NCBI GenBank assembly: GCA_963820965.1
Contig: CAWGCC010000036.1
Coordinates: 119,048-183,047 of the forward strand
Reading direction: 5' to 3'
Source: DATEDA01 sp963820965
GTDB lineage: Bacteria; Pseudomonadota; Gammaproteobacteria; Burkholderiales; SG8-39
DNA length: 64,000 nucleotides
The position numbers were made by a program, and so were the translations under genes. Position 1 is the stretch's first letter, and every line of letters starts with the position of its first letter. Below are positions 62,543-64,000 of the stretch, one piece after another. Below the pieces are notes generated by a model. The model was not told the origin of the DNA. It worked only from the letters and a program-made list of their open reading frames with translations, and made no database searches.

Positions 62543-62839
62543 CGCTTTGCGCTCAGCAATCCCGCCTTGGTGAGCGCGCCTTCCAAAAAATCATTCTCCA
62601 GCGCCAGCTGGCCGATCTTGGCGTGCAGCGGCGCCAGGTCCACCGGCGGCGCCGCCGCCGCCGCCGCCGAAGACGTCCGCCGCGCGCTCAAGCAACTGCC
62701 TCTTCCACTCGGTGACCTGGTTGGGATGCACCTCGAACTGCTTGGCCAGCTCGGCCATCGTCTTGTCGCCGCGCAAGGCGGCCAACGCCACCTTCGCCTT
62801 GAACGCCGCTGAGTGGTTGCGGCGGGGTCTTCTGCTCAT
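62539..62839 (-). pseudogene. IS3-family OrfA, frameshifted at a GGC repeat
   Basis: Starts at ATG 62839 with RRPRRNHSAAFKAKVALAAL and the helix-turn-helix MAELAKQFEVHPNQVTEWK. A run of GGC codons after ADVF shifts the frame, giving an early stop at 62591. In the other frame PPVDLAPLHAKIGQLALEND and LTKAGLLSAKR continue to the expected stop at 62539-62541, where orfB starts. Replication slippage in the GGC run is the probable cause. Confidence 0.8.
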
Positions 62840-62928
62840 GTTTCTTCTTGCTTTCCCGGGTGTCGGGCCCGACCGGCGTTCTCGCAGAGTGTCCACTTAT
62901 CGCGCTGTCCTGATTTCCGGGGCCACCT

Positions 62929-63476
62929 CTCATCGCCTATGCCAAGGCCAACCCGGGCAAGATCAACATGGCGTCTGCTGGTAATGCTCACCCACACCAT
63001 GTCGCCGGAGAGTTGTTCAAGATGATGGCCGGCGTCGACATGGTCCACGTTCCTTACCGCGGCGAGGGGGTCTGCACCGCCGGATCTGATCAACGGGCAA
63101 GTGCAAGTGATGTTCGGCGCCATGCCTGCGTCACTTGAATACATCAGAGCTGGGCAAGCTGCGCCCGCTGGCGGTGACGAGCGCGACGCGCCAGGAGGCC
63201 CTGCCGGGTGTCCCGACCGTGGGCGAATTTCTGCCGGGCTATGAGGCGAGAGGCTGGTATGGCGTCGTCGTGCCCAAAACCACGCCAATAGAGATCGTCG
63301 AGAAACTCAACAAGAGATCAATGCCGCTCTCGCCGATCCCGACGTGAAGAAGCGCCTGGACCGACCTGGGATGCGTGGTGTTCGCGGGTTCGCCCGCCGA
63401 CTTTGGAAAGTTCATCGCCGACTAAACCGAGAAATGGGGCAAGGTGATCAAGTTTGCCGGCATCAAGCCGGAATGA
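62929..63476 (+). pseudogene. Bug/TctC-type tripartite transporter binding-protein remnant
   Basis: The C-terminal two thirds of a Bug-family periplasmic solute receptor: YAKANPGKINMASAGN, then VAGELFKMMAGVDMVHVPYR, DLINGQVQVMFGAM, LGKLRPLAVTSATRQEALPG, VPTVGEFLPGYEARGWYGV and a tail KFAGIKPE before TGA 63474-63476. These pieces lie in different frames, so there are several indels. The 5' part is missing at the IS3-type element. Bug genes are very abundant in betaproteobacteria. Confidence 0.82.
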
Positions 63477-63820
63477 TCGAGTAGTCCCACGGCGATATTC
63501 GATAATATCCGTACTGCGAATCTCAGCACCACCATGACTGCTTCGGGTCGGTTTGCGACTGTGACCGACCGTCACTGACCGGCCAAAAAGTGTCGCTCGC
63601 CATCGCGCCCATAAAGCGGACAGTCAAACTACATGATCGGCGCAAAGCGCAAAGATCCTAAGAAGGACTGCTCAAGCGAGACCGGAGTAAAACGAAATTT
63701 CCAACCCTCTCACAAAGGAGTTCGGAATGACCTCACCCGAGACAGACCTTTACGAGACACCTCTCATTGTCGTTTGCTAGTCTAGATAAGTCTGGCCAGA
63801 CCTAGGGGGGAGTTAGCTAC
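63477..63820. other. Intergenic stretch with small ORF and palindromes
   Basis: About 340 bp of lower-GC sequence. It contains a palindrome GATATT-CGAT-AATATC, a 17-codon frame with good ribosome-binding site (63727-63780) and the palindrome GTCTGGCCAGAC (63790-63801) just before the final gene. No larger gene is supported. Confidence 0.55.
63727..63780 (+). CDS. Possible 17-residue leader peptide or gene remnant
   Basis: AAAGGAG lies 6 nt before ATG 63727; the frame reads MTSPETDLYETPLIVVC and stops at TAG, 40 bp before the next gene. Too short to judge; it could be a leader peptide or a truncated gene start. Confidence 0.3.
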   Translation: MTSPETDLYETPLIVVC

Positions 63821-64000
63821 GTGACAGCGAATGGGCATCTTGTAGTGACCGTTCACGGCATCCGAACATATGGCCAATGGCAGTCGAGATTGAAAGACCT
63901 CCTTGAGCAGGCCGAGCCGGGGATCACGGTACGAAACGCGAAGTACGGCTATTTTTCTATCCTAGCTTTTGTTGTCCCATTTACTCGATGGCTCGTAACC
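63821..64000 (+). CDS. Alpha/beta-hydrolase-like protein, N-terminal fragment
   Basis: A GTG start at 63821 with GGGGGAG 8 nt upstream opens 60 codons to the window end. HLVVTVHGIRTYGQWQSRL has the strand-turn-HG pattern of an alpha/beta-hydrolase oxyanion region, followed by a hydrophobic segment YFSILAFVVPFTRWLV that may be membrane-associated. The rest is outside the window. Its lower GC and position past an insertion element suggest an accessory gene. Confidence 0.65.
   Translation, partial: MTANGHLVVTVHGIRTYGQWQSRLKDLLEQAEPGITVRNAKYGYFSILAFVVPFTRWLVT

Larger units (their letters stand above)
61591..62901 (-). mobile_element. IS3-family element, degenerate
   Basis: About 1.3 kb with imperfect inverted ends: GATAAGTGGACTCTCTGCGG at 61591-61610 and the reverse complement of GATAAGTGGACACTCTGCGA at 62882-62901. 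It carries orfA and orfB in the minus direction, both frameshifted. It truncates a Bug/TctC-type gene whose remainder follows at 62929. The exact outer bases are uncertain by a few nt. Confidence 0.8.

Noticed and set aside
1..64000. CRISPR arrays, rRNA, tRNA
   Set aside because: No regularly spaced repeats with unique spacers were seen, and no rRNA or tRNA-like segment was recognised on reading; a dedicated scan was not possible.

Overview
The window is high-GC DNA (my impression, about two thirds G+C) from a betaproteobacterium, probably Burkholderiales-like but not close to a well-known reference. The placement rests on a DUF3460 protein, an FFLEELY-motif-type protein, a PhaF-type phasin and PHA-granule-region protein, an ImuA-ImuB-DnaE2 mutasome and BamE-like lipoproteins. 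Genes are tightly packed with ATGA/GTGA stop-start overlaps. Only the right end (about 56.6-64 kb) is loose, mobile and decayed.

Region 1 (1-14.6 kb, minus strand) is one long catabolic operon behind a near-consensus sigma70 promoter and a TetR gene. In transcription order it encodes the FAD subunit of a molybdenum hydroxylase, a fused 2Fe-2S + Mo subunit, an SDR dehydrogenase, a 6-hydroxynicotinate reductase-like Fe-S protein, a UPF0280 protein, a branched-chain-amino-acid-type ABC importer (binding protein, fused LivH-LivM permease, LivG, LivF) and HyuA/HyuB hydantoinase/oxoprolinase subunits. It reads as uptake, hydroxylation, ring reduction and ATP-driven lactam opening of an N-heterocyclic acid such as nicotinate. 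Region 2 (14.6-19.2 kb, plus) has a 7Fe ferredoxin, a 1173-residue flavin/Fe-S electron-transfer fusion and a PmtA-like methyltransferase.

Region 3 (19.2-23 kb, minus) carries five tandem BamE-like lipoproteins, a TPR lipoprotein and a DUF3460 protein. Region 4 (23-31.2 kb) is an SOS island. One LexA box lies between a divergent SRAP/YedK gene and an operon of a SANT-like protein, lexA, a tcmP remnant, a DUF5131 gene, imuA, imuB and dnaE2. The tcmP/DUF5131 segment has lower GC and looks inserted. Region 5 (31.2-48.7 kb) holds central and storage-lipid metabolism: argD, cfa, acyl-CoA-binding protein, WS/DGAT wax ester synthase, a Marinobacter-type two-domain fatty acyl-CoA reductase, phasin, patatin and Bcp, plus an alcohol-oxidation operon (ALDH, Tat protein, GMC oxidoreductase, lipase-like hydrolase). 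Together these suggest wax ester/PHA storage and turnover.

Region 6 (48.7-56.5 kb) holds a predicted orphan small RNA with its own promoter and terminator, an hsp20-lon operon with a sigma32-like promoter, and a MrfA/MrfB-like DNA-repair pair in which each gene carries an apparent single frameshift. Region 7 (56.6-64 kb) is a mobile, decaying zone: an IS91-like element with 17-bp inverted ends and a tyrosine-recombinase gene, a lower-GC phospholipase D lipoprotein, a degenerate IS3-family element that truncates a Bug/TctC pseudogene, and the start of an alpha/beta-hydrolase-like gene running off the end.

A recurrent theme is GC-rich palindromic repeats: a 91-nt structured element upstream of two unrelated genes, a 2 x 40-bp palindrome inside imuA, and a 2 x ~100-bp tandem duplication at the start of the patatin gene. 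No rRNA, tRNA or CRISPR array was seen. All calls are by reading alone; no database search was run.
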